Of a stretch of 64,000 nucleotides of DNA, positions 48,761-56,646 are shown piece by piece. Source of the stretch: Geodermatophilus siccatus (GTDB lineage: Bacteria > Actinomycetota > Actinomycetes > Mycobacteriales > Geodermatophilaceae). The DNA lies in contig NZ_FNHE01000003.1 of the NCBI RefSeq assembly GCF_900103785.1, positions 1 to 64,000 on the forward strand, read 5' to 3'. The translations under genes and the position numbers were made by a program. The stretch's first letter is position 1, and every line of letters starts with the position of its first letter. The notes beneath the pieces are model-generated. The model was not told where the DNA came from, searched no databases, and worked only from the letters and a program-made list of their open reading frames with translations.

Positions 48761-48923
48761 AGACGTCCTTGACCTTCTCGCCGGCCTGCTTGAGGTTGCC
48801 CGAGGCCTGGTCGGCCTTGCCCTCGGCCTGCAGGTCGCGGTCGCCGGTCGCCTCGCCGACGCTCTCCTTGCCCTTGCCGGAGAGCTCCTCGGCCTTGTTC
48901 TTCATCTTGTCGATGCCGCTCAT
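48753..48923 (-). CDS. CsbD-family stress protein
   Basis: A 56-residue CsbD-like protein: 'MSGIDKMKNKAEELSGKGKE', 'ATGDRDLQAEGKADQASGNL', 'KQAGEKVKDVFK', with the repeated KGK-ExxG-xxxGD pattern of the family. These are abundant, highly charged general-stress proteins with no known activity. ATG 48923 has GGAG upstream. The stop region overlaps the VOC gene on the other strand by 8 bp, so the genes are convergent and share 3' ends. Confidence 0.93.
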   Translation of the reverse strand: MSGIDKMKNKAEELSGKGKESVGEATGDRDLQAEGKADQASGNLKQAGEKVKDVFK

Positions 48924-49266
48924 GTCGACTCCTCTCGTCGGTCCGACCGGGGTACCCGCGGACGACGGACCTGACACGCCGGGGCGGTGACGACGGAAGA
49001 CGTCCGGCGGGACCCGCGTCCGGGCGGAAGTCCTTGAGAACGGGGTGGCCCCGGGTGTGGGCAAGCGCGATTCCACCCTGTGGGATGCTGACTCGAGGTC
49101 ACAAGTCGGTGACGGTCGTGGACGCCCTTCGCGGAGCGCGCCTAGGGTCCCGGCTCGTACCGGGTTCCCCGTGTGCCCGCACGACCCGGCCGCCCGTCCG
49201 CGGACGCCTGGCTGCCGGCGAACCAGTCCGTTCCCCCCGCACAGCGGGACGAGGGAGGCATTGCAC
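48924..49266. other. Divergent promoter region of csbD and the peptide-transport operon
   Basis: 343 bases without a gene. It must contain both promoters. The only clear element is the ribosome site GAGGGAGG (49251-49258) eight bases before the binding-protein GTG. Confidence 0.4.
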
Positions 49267-50889
49267 GTGAGGTTGAGCAAGCGCTTCGCTGGGCTCATCG
49301 CGACCGGCCTGTCCGGCGCGATGGTCCTGTCCGCCTGTGGTGGTGGCGGTGACGACAGCGGCTCCGGCGGAGGCGGCGGCGAGGGTGGCGGCACCTTCAC
49401 GGCGTACATCGGTGAGCCGAAGAGCCCGCTCGTCCCCGGCAACACCACCGAGAGCGAGGGTGCCAAGGTCATCGCCGCCCTCTGGACCGGTCTCGTGGGG
49501 TACTCCGAGGACGGCCAGGTCGAGTACACCGGTGTCGCGGAGTCGATCGACTCCGCCGACAACCAGAACTGGACGATCACGCTCAAGGACGGCTGGACCT
49601 TCCACGACGGGACGCCGGTCGACGCGCAGTCCTACGTCGACGCCTGGAACTACACCGCCAACCCGGCCAACGCGCAGGACGGCGGTTCCTACCTGTCCCG
49701 CATCGCCGGCTTCCAGGAGCTGCAGGACGGCGCCGCCCAGGAGCTGAGCGGGCTGAAGGTGGTCGACGACCGCACCTTCACGGTGCAGCTGAGCACACCG
49801 TTCCGGCTCTTCCCGGCGGTCGTCGGTTACAACTCGTTCGACCCGCTGCCCGACGCCTTCTTCCAGGACCCGGAGGGCTTCGGCACCCGCCCGATCGGCA
49901 ACGGCCCGTTCCAGGCCGAGACCGACTACGTCCCCGGCCAGGGCATCACCCTGACCAAGTACGACGACTACGCCGGCGAGGACGCTGCCCAGGCCGACGG
50001 CATGGAGTTCGTCGTGTACGCGGACTCCGCCACCGCCTACACCGACGCCCAGGACGGCAACGTCGACATCGTCGACGTCATCCCGCCGGACGTCATCGAG
50101 TCGGCCCGCGACGCGTTCGGGGACGGCTTCATCGAGACCGAGGTCTCGCAGATCACCTACCTCGGCTTCCCGACCTACGACCAGCGGTTCGCCGACAAGC
50201 GCGTCCGCCAGGCCATCTCGATGGCCGTCGACCGGCAGGCCATCTCCGACGCCATCTTCTCCGGCACCCGCACCCCGGCGGACTCGTTCATCTCGCCGGT
50301 CGTCGACGGCTACCGCGAGGGCTCCTGCGAGTACTGCACGTTCGACGCCGACCGGGCCAACCAGCTGCTCGACGAGGCCGGGTTCGACCGCAGCCAGCCG
50401 ATCGACCTGTGGTTCAACGCCGGCGCCGGCCACGACGCCTGGATGGAGGCCGTGGGCAACCAGCTGCGGCAGAACCTGGGCGTGGACTTCTCGCTCCAGG
50501 GCAACCTGGACTTCGCCCAGTACCTGCCGCTGGGAGAGCAGAAGGGCTGGACCGGCCCGTTCCGGTACGGCTGGAGCTTCGACTACCCGGCCGCGGAGAG
50601 CTACCTGACCCCGCTGTTCTCGCCGTCGTCGTTCCCGCCGATCGGCTCGAACTACAGCTTCTACGACAACCCCCAGGTCAACGAGCTGATCGCCCGGGGT
50701 GACCAGGCAGCCAGCGAGGACGAGGCCGTCGCCGACTACCAGGCTGCCGAGGACCTCATCGCCGAGGACATGCCGATGGCCCCGTTGTTCTTCACCGAGA
50801 TCCAGAGCGTGCACACCGACCGCGTGGACAACGTCCGGATCGACCTGTTCCAGCGGCCGGTCTGGTCCGAGGTCACCGTCACCGGCTGA
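49267..50889 (+). CDS. Peptide/nickel-type ABC transporter substrate-binding lipoprotein
   Basis: A 540-residue DppA/OppA-family (SBP_bac_5) binding protein. A lipoprotein signal ends 'GLSGAMVLSACGGGGDDS' (lipobox LSAC), followed by a Gly/Ser linker. Family segments are 'VAESIDSADNQNWTITLKDG', 'WTFHDGTPVDAQSYVDAWNY' and 'FADKRVRQAISMAVDRQAIS'. GTG 49267 is chosen with GAGGGAGG eight bases upstream. It heads a complete importer; the ligand, a peptide or other oligomer, is not predictable. Confidence 0.95.
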   Translation: MRLSKRFAGLIATGLSGAMVLSACGGGGDDSGSGGGGGEGGGTFTAYIGEPKSPLVPGNTTESEGAKVIAALWTGLVGYSEDGQVEYTGVAESIDSADNQNWTITLKDGWTFHDGTPVDAQSYVDAWNYTANPANAQDGGSYLSRIAGFQELQDGAAQELSGLKVVDDRTFTVQLSTPFRLFPAVVGYNSFDPLPDAFFQDPEGFGTRPIGNGPFQAETDYVPGQGITLTKYDDYAGEDAAQADGMEFVVYADSATAYTDAQDGNVDIVDVIPPDVIESARDAFGDGFIETEVSQITYLGFPTYDQRFADKRVRQAISMAVDRQAISDAIFSGTRTPADSFISPVVDGYREGSCEYCTFDADRANQLLDEAGFDRSQPIDLWFNAGAGHDAWMEAVGNQLRQNLGVDFSLQGNLDFAQYLPLGEQKGWTGPFRYGWSFDYPAAESYLTPLFSPSSFPPIGSNYSFYDNPQVNELIARGDQAASEDEAVADYQAAEDLIAEDMPMAPLFFTEIQSVHTDRVDNVRIDLFQRPVWSEVTVTG

Positions 50890-50910
50890 CGCTGAGCAGG
50901 ACCGCACCAC

Positions 50911-50953
50911 CCGCCGGGGGCGCCCGTCCGGACAGGACGGTCGCCCCCGGCGG
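50911..50953. terminator. Long intergenic hairpin between binding protein and permease genes
   Basis: CCGCCGGGGGCG (50911-50922) pairs with CGCCCCCGGCGG (50942-50953), and CGTCC (50925-50929) with GGACG (50935-50939), a CC/GT internal mismatch between. Such hairpins after the first gene of ABC operons usually lower downstream expression and protect the binding-protein mRNA. Confidence 0.75.
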
Positions 50954-51031
50954 CGCGCGTGCCCCCCAGCGGGGCACGATTGACCCCGTGTCACCGGCGG
51001 ATCCCGGGGGCACGACGACCCGAGGGGGAAC

Positions 51032-51955
51032 ATGGGCCGCTACGTCGCGCGCCGCCTCTTGCTCACCATCCCGGTACTGCTCGGCGCGTCCTTCCTGATC
51101 TTCGGGATGGTGTACGCCCTGCCCGGCGACCCCATCCGGGCGCTCGCCGGGGACCGTCCCGTCTCGCCGGCGGTCGTCGAGGTCCTGCGCGAGCGCTTCC
51201 ACCTGAACGACCCGCTGTGGGTGCAGTACTGGGAGTACCTCAAGGGGCTGTTCCAGGGGGACCTGGGCACCGACTTCCGCGGCCGGCCGGTCCTCGACAC
51301 GATCGAGCGGACCCTGCCGGTCACCGTCAAGCTGGCCCTGGTGGCCATCGTCTTCGAGGCCGTCATCGGTCTGGTCGCCGGTGTGCTCGCCGGCATCCGG
51401 CGCAACAGCTTCTTCGACAACCTGGTGCTGGTCTCGACCACGCTGATCGTCTCGATCCCGATCCTGGTGCTGGCCTTCGTCGCCCAGCTGCTGTTCGGCC
51501 TCAAGCTCGGCTGGTTCCCCATCGCCGGCACGCGGGAGGGGCTCTACAGCTACCTGCTCCCCGGCCTGGTGCTGGCGTCGGGCTCCCTGGCCTACGTGGC
51601 CCGGCTGACGCGCACCAGCGTCGCGGAGAACCTGCGCGCCGACTACGTCCGGACGGCGCGGGCCAAGGGGCTGCCCAACCGGACGGTGATCGTCCGGCAC
51701 ACCCTGCGCAACAGCCTCATCCCGGTCGTCACGTTCATCGGGGCCGACATCGGCACGCTGCTCGGCGGCGCCATCGTCACCGAGACGGTCTTCAACCTGC
51801 CCGGCATCGGACGGGAGGTCTTCGACTCCGTGCGCGCCCAGGAGGGTGCGGTGGTCGTCGGCATCGTGACGCTGATGGTCTTCTTCTTCATCTTCTTCAA
51901 CCTGGTCGTCGACGTGCTCTACGCCGTCCTCGACCCGAGGATCCGCTATGACTGA
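51032..51955 (+). CDS. Peptide ABC transporter permease (DppB-type)
   Basis: A 307-residue permease with six hydrophobic segments, starting 'MGRYVARRLLLTIPVLLGAS'. The cytoplasmic EAA-type loop is 'DYVRTARAKGLPNRTVIVRH' and 'TLRNSLIPVVTFIGADIGTL' follows, as in DppB. It forms the membrane channel with the next gene product, coupled to the two ATPases. ATG 51032 with GAGGGGG upstream. The 3' end overlaps the next gene by 8 bp. Confidence 0.95.
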   Translation: MGRYVARRLLLTIPVLLGASFLIFGMVYALPGDPIRALAGDRPVSPAVVEVLRERFHLNDPLWVQYWEYLKGLFQGDLGTDFRGRPVLDTIERTLPVTVKLALVAIVFEAVIGLVAGVLAGIRRNSFFDNLVLVSTTLIVSIPILVLAFVAQLLFGLKLGWFPIAGTREGLYSYLLPGLVLASGSLAYVARLTRTSVAENLRADYVRTARAKGLPNRTVIVRHTLRNSLIPVVTFIGADIGTLLGGAIVTETVFNLPGIGREVFDSVRAQEGAVVVGIVTLMVFFFIFFNLVVDVLYAVLDPRIRYD

Positions 51956-52919
51956 TCAGCAGCAGATGGACCTCCGGCACGACGAGGTCGAGGCCGGTAC
52001 GCAGACCGGACTGGCGTCCCCGTCGGTCGACGTCACCGAGTCCCGCCAGAACAGCCTGTGGAGCGACGCCTGGGGCGAGCTCAAGCGCAACCCGCTGTTC
52101 TGGATCGGCGCCGTGCTGTGCCTGCTGTTCGTCCTCATGGCGATCGTCCCGCAGCTGTTCGCCCGGGGCGCCGATCCGCGGGCCTGCGACCTGGCCAACT
52201 CCAAGGCGCTGCCCTCGGCCGACCACTGGTTCGGCTACGACGTGCAGGGCTGCGACTACCTGGCCAACGTCGTCCACGGCGCCCGCAACTCGCTGCTCAT
52301 CGGGGTCTTCGCCGTCGTGGTCGTCCTCGTCCTGGGCGTCGTCGTGGGCGCCGTCGCCGGCTACTTCGGCGGGGTGACCGACGGGGTGCTGTCCCGGATC
52401 GCCGACATCTTCTACGCGCTGCCCCTGATCCTCGGCGCCCTGGTGCTCCTGCGGGTGGGGCCGGCCACCGACATCCCGATCATCAACAGCCGCGGACCAG
52501 GAGCGGTCGCCCTGGCCCTGGCGCTGTTCGGCTGGATGACGGCGATGCGGCTGGTGCGTTCCCAGGTCATCGCGGTGAAGAGCTCCGACTACGTGGCGGC
52601 GGCCCGGGCCATGGGGGCGTCGAACGGGCGGATCCTGGTCCGGCACATCCTGCCCAACGCGGTGGCGCCGGTGCTGGTCTACACGACCATCACGATCGGC
52701 GTGCTCATCGCCGCGGAGGCGACGCTGACCTTCCTCGGCGTCGGGCTGCAGCGGCCGGCGATCTCCTGGGGCCTGCAGATCGCCATGGGCGAGGACTCGA
52801 TCCGCAGCGCGCCGCACCTGGTGCTGTTCCCCAGCCTCGTCCTGACCCTGACCGTGATGGCCTTCATCATGATGGGCGACGCCCTGCGCGACGCCCTCGA
52901 CCCGAGGCAGCGCGCATGA
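51948..52919 (+). CDS. Peptide ABC transporter permease (DppC-type)
   Basis: A 323-residue permease. The N-terminal cytosolic part carries the OppC_N segment ('SDAWGELKRNPLFWIGAVLC') and the loop 'DYVAAARAMGASNGRILVRH' is the EAA-type motif contacting the ATPases, with 'ILPNAVAPVLVYTTITIGVL' next. An extra periplasmic stretch with two Cys ('DPRACDLANSKALPSADHWF', 'YDVQGCDYLA') may hold a disulfide. ATG 51948 overlaps dppB by 8 bp and its stop overlaps the next start (ATGA). Confidence 0.95.
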   Translation: MTDQQQMDLRHDEVEAGTQTGLASPSVDVTESRQNSLWSDAWGELKRNPLFWIGAVLCLLFVLMAIVPQLFARGADPRACDLANSKALPSADHWFGYDVQGCDYLANVVHGARNSLLIGVFAVVVVLVLGVVVGAVAGYFGGVTDGVLSRIADIFYALPLILGALVLLRVGPATDIPIINSRGPGAVALALALFGWMTAMRLVRSQVIAVKSSDYVAAARAMGASNGRILVRHILPNAVAPVLVYTTITIGVLIAAEATLTFLGVGLQRPAISWGLQIAMGEDSIRSAPHLVLFPSLVLTLTVMAFIMMGDALRDALDPRQRA

Positions 52920-53968
52920 CCCGTCCCGACCTGTCCACCTCACCCGTCCCCGGCGCCGCCTTCGGCACGCCGGTGCTGGAGGTCGACGACCTGCACGTCG
53001 AGTTCCGCACCCGCTCCGGCGTGGTGAACGCCGTCAACGGCATCAGCTACAGCCTCGCCGAGGGCGAGACGCTGGCCGTCCTCGGCGAGTCCGGCTCCGG
53101 CAAGTCGGTCTCGGCGCAGGCGATCATGGGGATCCTCGACAGCCCGCCCGCGGTCATCACCGGCGGGGGGATCTACTTCCAGGGCGAGGACCTGCTCAAG
53201 CAGTCGCCCGAGGAGCAGCGGAAGGTCCGCGGTCCGGGGATCTCGATGATCTTCCAGGACGCGCTGTCCTCGCTGAACCCCGTCTACAGCGTCGGCTACC
53301 AGATCGGTGAGATGTTCCGCGCGCACCGCGGGATGTCCAAGCGGGACGCGAAGAAGCACGCGATCGAGCTGATGGACCGGGTCCGCATCCCCGCGGCCGC
53401 GTCCCGGGTGGACGACTACCCGCACCAGTTCTCCGGCGGCATGCGGCAGCGGGTCATGATCGCGATGGCGATCGCCCTCGACCCGCGGGTGCTCATCGCC
53501 GACGAGCCCACCACCGCCCTCGACGTCACGGTGCAGGCGCAGGTCATGGACCTGCTCAAGGACCTGCAGCGCGACACCGGGATGGGCCTGGTCCTCATCA
53601 CCCACGACCTGGGCGTGGTCAACGAGGTCGCCGACAACGTGGCGGTCATGTACGCCGGCCGGATCGTCGAGCGCGGCACCGTCGACGACGTCTTCGGCAA
53701 CCCGGCGCACCCCTACACCGACGGCCTGATGAGCTCGGTGCCGCAGGTGGAGGCCAAGGGCGGCCGGCTGCAGCCGATCGTGGGGCAGCCGCCGAACCTG
53801 GCGGCCATCCCCAGCGGCTGCCCGTTCCACCCGCGGTGCTCGCGCCGCCGGCTGGGGGCCGCGGCGGCACCCGGTCGCGAGTGCGCCACCGACGTCCCGC
53901 CGCTGCGCCTGGTCGCCCCGGGCCGCGAGGCGGCCTGCCACTACAGCGAGGAGGTCCTCGGTGTCTGA
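52916..53968 (+). CDS. Peptide ABC transporter ATP-binding protein (DppD-type)
   Basis: A 350-residue ATPase. Walker A 'LAVLGESGSGKSVSAQAIMG', Q-loop 'ISMIFQDALSSLNPVYSVGY', ABC signature 'FSGGMRQRVMIAMAIALDPR', Walker B 'VLIADEPTTALDVTVQAQVM' and the H-loop 'LVLITHDLGVV' are intact. The C-terminal oligopeptide domain has 'SGCPFHPRCSRRRLG', near the Cys cluster ('C...C') seen in Dpp/Opp ATPases. ATG 52916 overlaps dppC (ATGA). The end overlaps dppF by 8 bp. Confidence 0.95.
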   Translation: MTRPDLSTSPVPGAAFGTPVLEVDDLHVEFRTRSGVVNAVNGISYSLAEGETLAVLGESGSGKSVSAQAIMGILDSPPAVITGGGIYFQGEDLLKQSPEEQRKVRGPGISMIFQDALSSLNPVYSVGYQIGEMFRAHRGMSKRDAKKHAIELMDRVRIPAAASRVDDYPHQFSGGMRQRVMIAMAIALDPRVLIADEPTTALDVTVQAQVMDLLKDLQRDTGMGLVLITHDLGVVNEVADNVAVMYAGRIVERGTVDDVFGNPAHPYTDGLMSSVPQVEAKGGRLQPIVGQPPNLAAIPSGCPFHPRCSRRRLGAAAAPGRECATDVPPLRLVAPGREAACHYSEEVLGV

Positions 53969-55103
53969 CGACAGCTCCGGGAGCATCGCAGCGAGGAACG
54001 AGCGAGGAGCGGACCGGAGCGCGGAGTCGGACCGGTCGGCGCTGTCTGAACCCACGACCGGCGCGACCGCCGCGTCCCGGACCGCGTCCACCCCCGGCGA
54101 GGAGCTGCTGGAGATCCGCGGCCTGAAGAAGCACTTCCCGCTGACCCAGGGCGTCGTCTTCAAGCGGACCATCGGCCACGTCCGGGCCGTGGACGGCGTC
54201 GACCTGACCATGCGCCGCGGCGAGACCGTCGGTCTGGTCGGCGAGTCCGGCTGCGGCAAGTCAACGGTGTCGAAGCTGCTGGTGGCGCTGGAGAAGCCGA
54301 CCGACGGGCAGATCCTGTACAAGGGCCGCGACGTCGCCAGGATGAGCGGCCGCGCGCTCAAGGCCTACCGGCGCGAGGTCCAGATCATCTTCCAGGACCC
54401 GTACGCCTCGCTGAACCCGCGGATGACCGTCGGCGACATCGTCTCCGAGGGCTGGGCGGTGCACACCGACGTCGCCCCGAAGAAGGGCCGGCTGCAGCGC
54501 ACCCAGGAGCTGCTCGACCGCGTCGGGCTCAACCCCGACTACGTCAACCGCTACCCGCACCAGTTCTCGGGCGGTCAGCGGCAGCGCATCGGCATCGCCC
54601 GGGCACTGGCGCTGCGGCCCGAGGTGATCGTCTGCGACGAGCCGGTGTCGGCGCTCGACGTCTCGGTGCAGGCGCAGGTCGTGAACCTGCTCGAGGACCT
54701 GCAGGACGAGTTCGGCCTGTCCTACCTGTTCATCGCGCACGACCTGTCGGTGGTCCGCCACATCTCCGACCGGGTCGCGGTGATGTACCTCGGCAGCGTG
54801 GTGGAGGAGGGCACCGACGCGCAGGTCTACGGCTCGCCGTCGCACCCCTACACGCAGGCGCTGCTGTCGTCGGTGCCGTTGCACGAGCCGCACCTGCGCG
54901 GGCAGAAGGACCGGATCCTGCTCCAGGGCGACGTGCCCAGCCCGGCCAACCCGCCGTCGGGCTGCCGGTTCCGCACCCGCTGCTGGAAGGCCCAGGACAT
55001 CTGCGCCCAGGAGGCGCCGGCGCTCGTCGACCGCGGCCAGGGCCACCCCTCGGCCTGCCACTTCGCCGAGGCCCGCACGGTCGTCCCCGTCGACGTGGAG
55101 TGA
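53961..55103 (+). CDS. Peptide ABC transporter ATP-binding protein (DppF-type) with extended N-terminus
   Basis: A 380-residue second ATPase. Walker A 'VGLVGESGCGKSTVSKLLVA', signature 'HQFSGGQRQRIGIARALALR' and Walker B 'VIVCDEPVSALDVSVQAQVV' are intact, and 'GCRFRTRCWKAQDIC' is the C-terminal Cys motif. The first ~45 residues ('SIAARNERGADRSAESDRSA...') are not family sequence; they are encoded by a GAGCGA-type repeat tract (about 53985-54055). Conservation begins at 'GEELLEIRGLKKHFPLTQGV'. GTG 53961 overlaps dppD by 8 bp. Confidence 0.94.
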   Translation: MSDDSSGSIAARNERGADRSAESDRSALSEPTTGATAASRTASTPGEELLEIRGLKKHFPLTQGVVFKRTIGHVRAVDGVDLTMRRGETVGLVGESGCGKSTVSKLLVALEKPTDGQILYKGRDVARMSGRALKAYRREVQIIFQDPYASLNPRMTVGDIVSEGWAVHTDVAPKKGRLQRTQELLDRVGLNPDYVNRYPHQFSGGQRQRIGIARALALRPEVIVCDEPVSALDVSVQAQVVNLLEDLQDEFGLSYLFIAHDLSVVRHISDRVAVMYLGSVVEEGTDAQVYGSPSHPYTQALLSSVPLHEPHLRGQKDRILLQGDVPSPANPPSGCRFRTRCWKAQDICAQEAPALVDRGQGHPSACHFAEARTVVPVDVE

Positions 55104-55106
55104 GGT

Positions 55107-55147
55107 GGGGTACGTCCGTCGTCCTCCCCGGACGACGGACGTCCCCC
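55107..55147 (+). terminator. Terminator hairpin of the peptide-transport operon
   Basis: GGGG-t-ACGTCCGTCGTC (55107-55123) pairs with GACGACGGACGT-c-CCCC (55131-55147): a perfect 12-bp stem with a four-bp extension across one mismatch, loop of seven. It follows the dppF stop by three bases. Confidence 0.85.
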
Positions 55148-55283
55148 AGCTGATCACGGAGATGTCGCCGGTCACCGCGGCGTGTCCGGCCGCGTCGCCT
55201 GCTCCAACCCCATGATCGACTCGAGGAGGGGTTCGTGGGACGGCGTCGTCGTCCTCGATCGCGGGCGTTGCAGGATGGAGTGC

Positions 55284-56177
55284 GTGACGCCCTCCCGCCG
55301 CATGCTCCTGGTGCACGCCCACCCCGACGACGAGACGATCAACAACGGCGCCACCATGGCCCGCTACGTCGCCGAGGGAGCCTCGGTCACCCTGCTCACC
55401 TGCACCCTGGGTGAGGAGGGCGAGGTGCTCGTCCCCGAGCTGGAGCTGCTGGCCGCCGACCACGCCGACCAGCTGGGCGGGTACCGGATCTCCGAGCTGC
55501 GGGCGGCGATGGAGGCCCTCGGCGTCAGCGACTGGCGCTTCCTCGGCGGCCCGGGCCGGTACCGGGACTCCGGGATGATGGGGACGCCGGCCAACGAGAA
55601 GCCACGCGCCTTCTGGAACGCCGACCTCGACGAGGCGGTGGCGCACGCCGTCGCCGTCGTCCGCGGGGTCCGGCCGCAGGTCGTGGTCACCTACGACGAG
55701 AACGGCGGCTACGGCCACCCCGACCACATCCAGGCCCACCGCGTCGCCATGCGCGCCGTGGACGCCGCCGCCGACCCCGCCTACCGTCCCGACCTCGGCG
55801 GGGCGTGGGAGGTCGCGAAGGTCTACTGGTGCTGCATGCCGCGATCGGTGCTGCGGCGGGGCGTCGAGGCGATGGCCGCGCTGGGGGAGGCCTCGCCGTT
55901 CGAGTTCCTGGGCGAGGTGGAGGACGTGCCGTTCGCCGTCCCCGACGAGCTGGTCGCCGCGGCGGTCGACGGGCGGGCGCACGCCGGGCGCAAGGACGCC
56001 GCGATGCGCGCGCACGCCACCCAGATCACCGTCGACGGCCCGTTCTTCGCGCTGTCGAACAACCTGGGCCAGGAGGTCCTCGGCACCGAGTACTACCGGC
56101 TGGTGCGCGGCCAGCGGGGGCCGGCGGCGACCCCCGAGGGCTGGGAGGACGACCTGTTCGCCGGTCTGGACGCGTGA
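55284..56177 (+). CDS. mshB: Mycothiol biosynthesis deacetylase (GlcNAc-Ins deacetylase)
   Basis: A 297-residue zinc deacetylase that turns GlcNAc-inositol into GlcN-inositol in mycothiol synthesis. It matches mycobacterial MshB along its length: '[20 protein letters not shown]' (zinc HPDD), '[20 protein letters not shown]', '[20 protein letters not shown]', '[20 protein letters not shown]' (second zinc His), '[20 protein letters not shown]'. GTG 55284 has AGGA eight bases upstream. Its stop overlaps the next gene (GTGA). The other PIG-L gene (1764-2486) is a distant paralogue. Confidence 0.95.
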   Translation: MTPSRRMLLVHAHPDDETINNGATMARYVAEGASVTLLTCTLGEEGEVLVPELELLAADHADQLGGYRISELRAAMEALGVSDWRFLGGPGRYRDSGMMGTPANEKPRAFWNADLDEAVAHAVAVVRGVRPQVVVTYDENGGYGHPDHIQAHRVAMRAVDAAADPAYRPDLGGAWEVAKVYWCCMPRSVLRRGVEAMAALGEASPFEFLGEVEDVPFAVPDELVAAAVDGRAHAGRKDAAMRAHATQITVDGPFFALSNNLGQEVLGTEYYRLVRGQRGPAATPEGWEDDLFAGLDA

Positions 56178-56560
56178 TCCGGAGGCTCGGGGCGGCCCTG
56201 CTGGTCACCGTGCTGGCGGCGTGGCTGGCGCTGGTCGAGGTCTTCTGGCTGCCGCTGCGCGTGTTCGGCGTGCCCGTGCCCGTGTCGGTGGCGGCCGCGG
56301 TCGTCGGCAACCTGCTGCTGGTCGGCCTGGCCGCGCGGCTGACCGGTTCCCGGCTGGCCGCGGTGCTGCCCGCCGTGGTGTGGCTGGTCGTCGCGGTGGG
56401 CGCGAGCCTGCCCCGTCCCGAGGGCGACCTGCTGCTCACCGGCGGCGGCGTCCTGGGGTTCCTCTCGCTGGCCTACCTGCTGTCCGGTGTCGTGGCCGCG
56501 GCCTTCGCCGTGGGCAAGGTGCTGGCGGCGCCGCGGGGCGGTGCTGACCGGCCGTCCTGA
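56174..56560 (+). CDS. DUF6113-like membrane protein coupled to mshB
   Basis: A 128-residue protein with four hydrophobic segments ('[19 protein letters not shown]', '[20 protein letters not shown]', '[20 protein letters not shown]', '[20 protein letters not shown]'). A membrane protein of this type commonly follows mshB in actinomycetes (DUF6113), and GTG 56174 overlaps the mshB stop (GTGA), so expression is coupled. Function unknown; membrane anchoring of mycothiol synthesis or an unrelated role are both possible. Confidence 0.82.
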   Translation: MIRRLGAALLVTVLAAWLALVEVFWLPLRVFGVPVPVSVAAAVVGNLLLVGLAARLTGSRLAAVLPAVVWLVVAVGASLPRPEGDLLLTGGGVLGFLSLAYLLSGVVAAAFAVGKVLAAPRGGADRPS

Positions 56561-56571
56561 CGCCGGACCCG

Positions 56572-56646
56572 GTCAGGACACCACCGCTCAGGGCACCACC
56601 GCTCAGGGCACCACCGCTCAGGGCACCACCGCTCAGGACACCACCG
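56572..56646. repeat. Five tandem copies of a 15-bp repeat at the end of the GAF-GGDEF-EAL gene
   Basis: Units of [CG]TCAGG[AG]CACCACCG at 56572-56586, 56587-56601, 56602-56616, 56617-56631 and 56632-56646. Every unit contains TCA, i.e. TGA on the minus strand, and the stop of the cyclic-di-GMP gene (56633-56635) is the one in the last unit. The 15-bp period keeps a reading frame, so unit number can change without affecting the protein. Confidence 0.9.

Noticed and set aside
56572-56646. CRISPR array
   Set aside because: Units are contiguous with no spacers and no cas gene is present; it is a simple tandem repeat.
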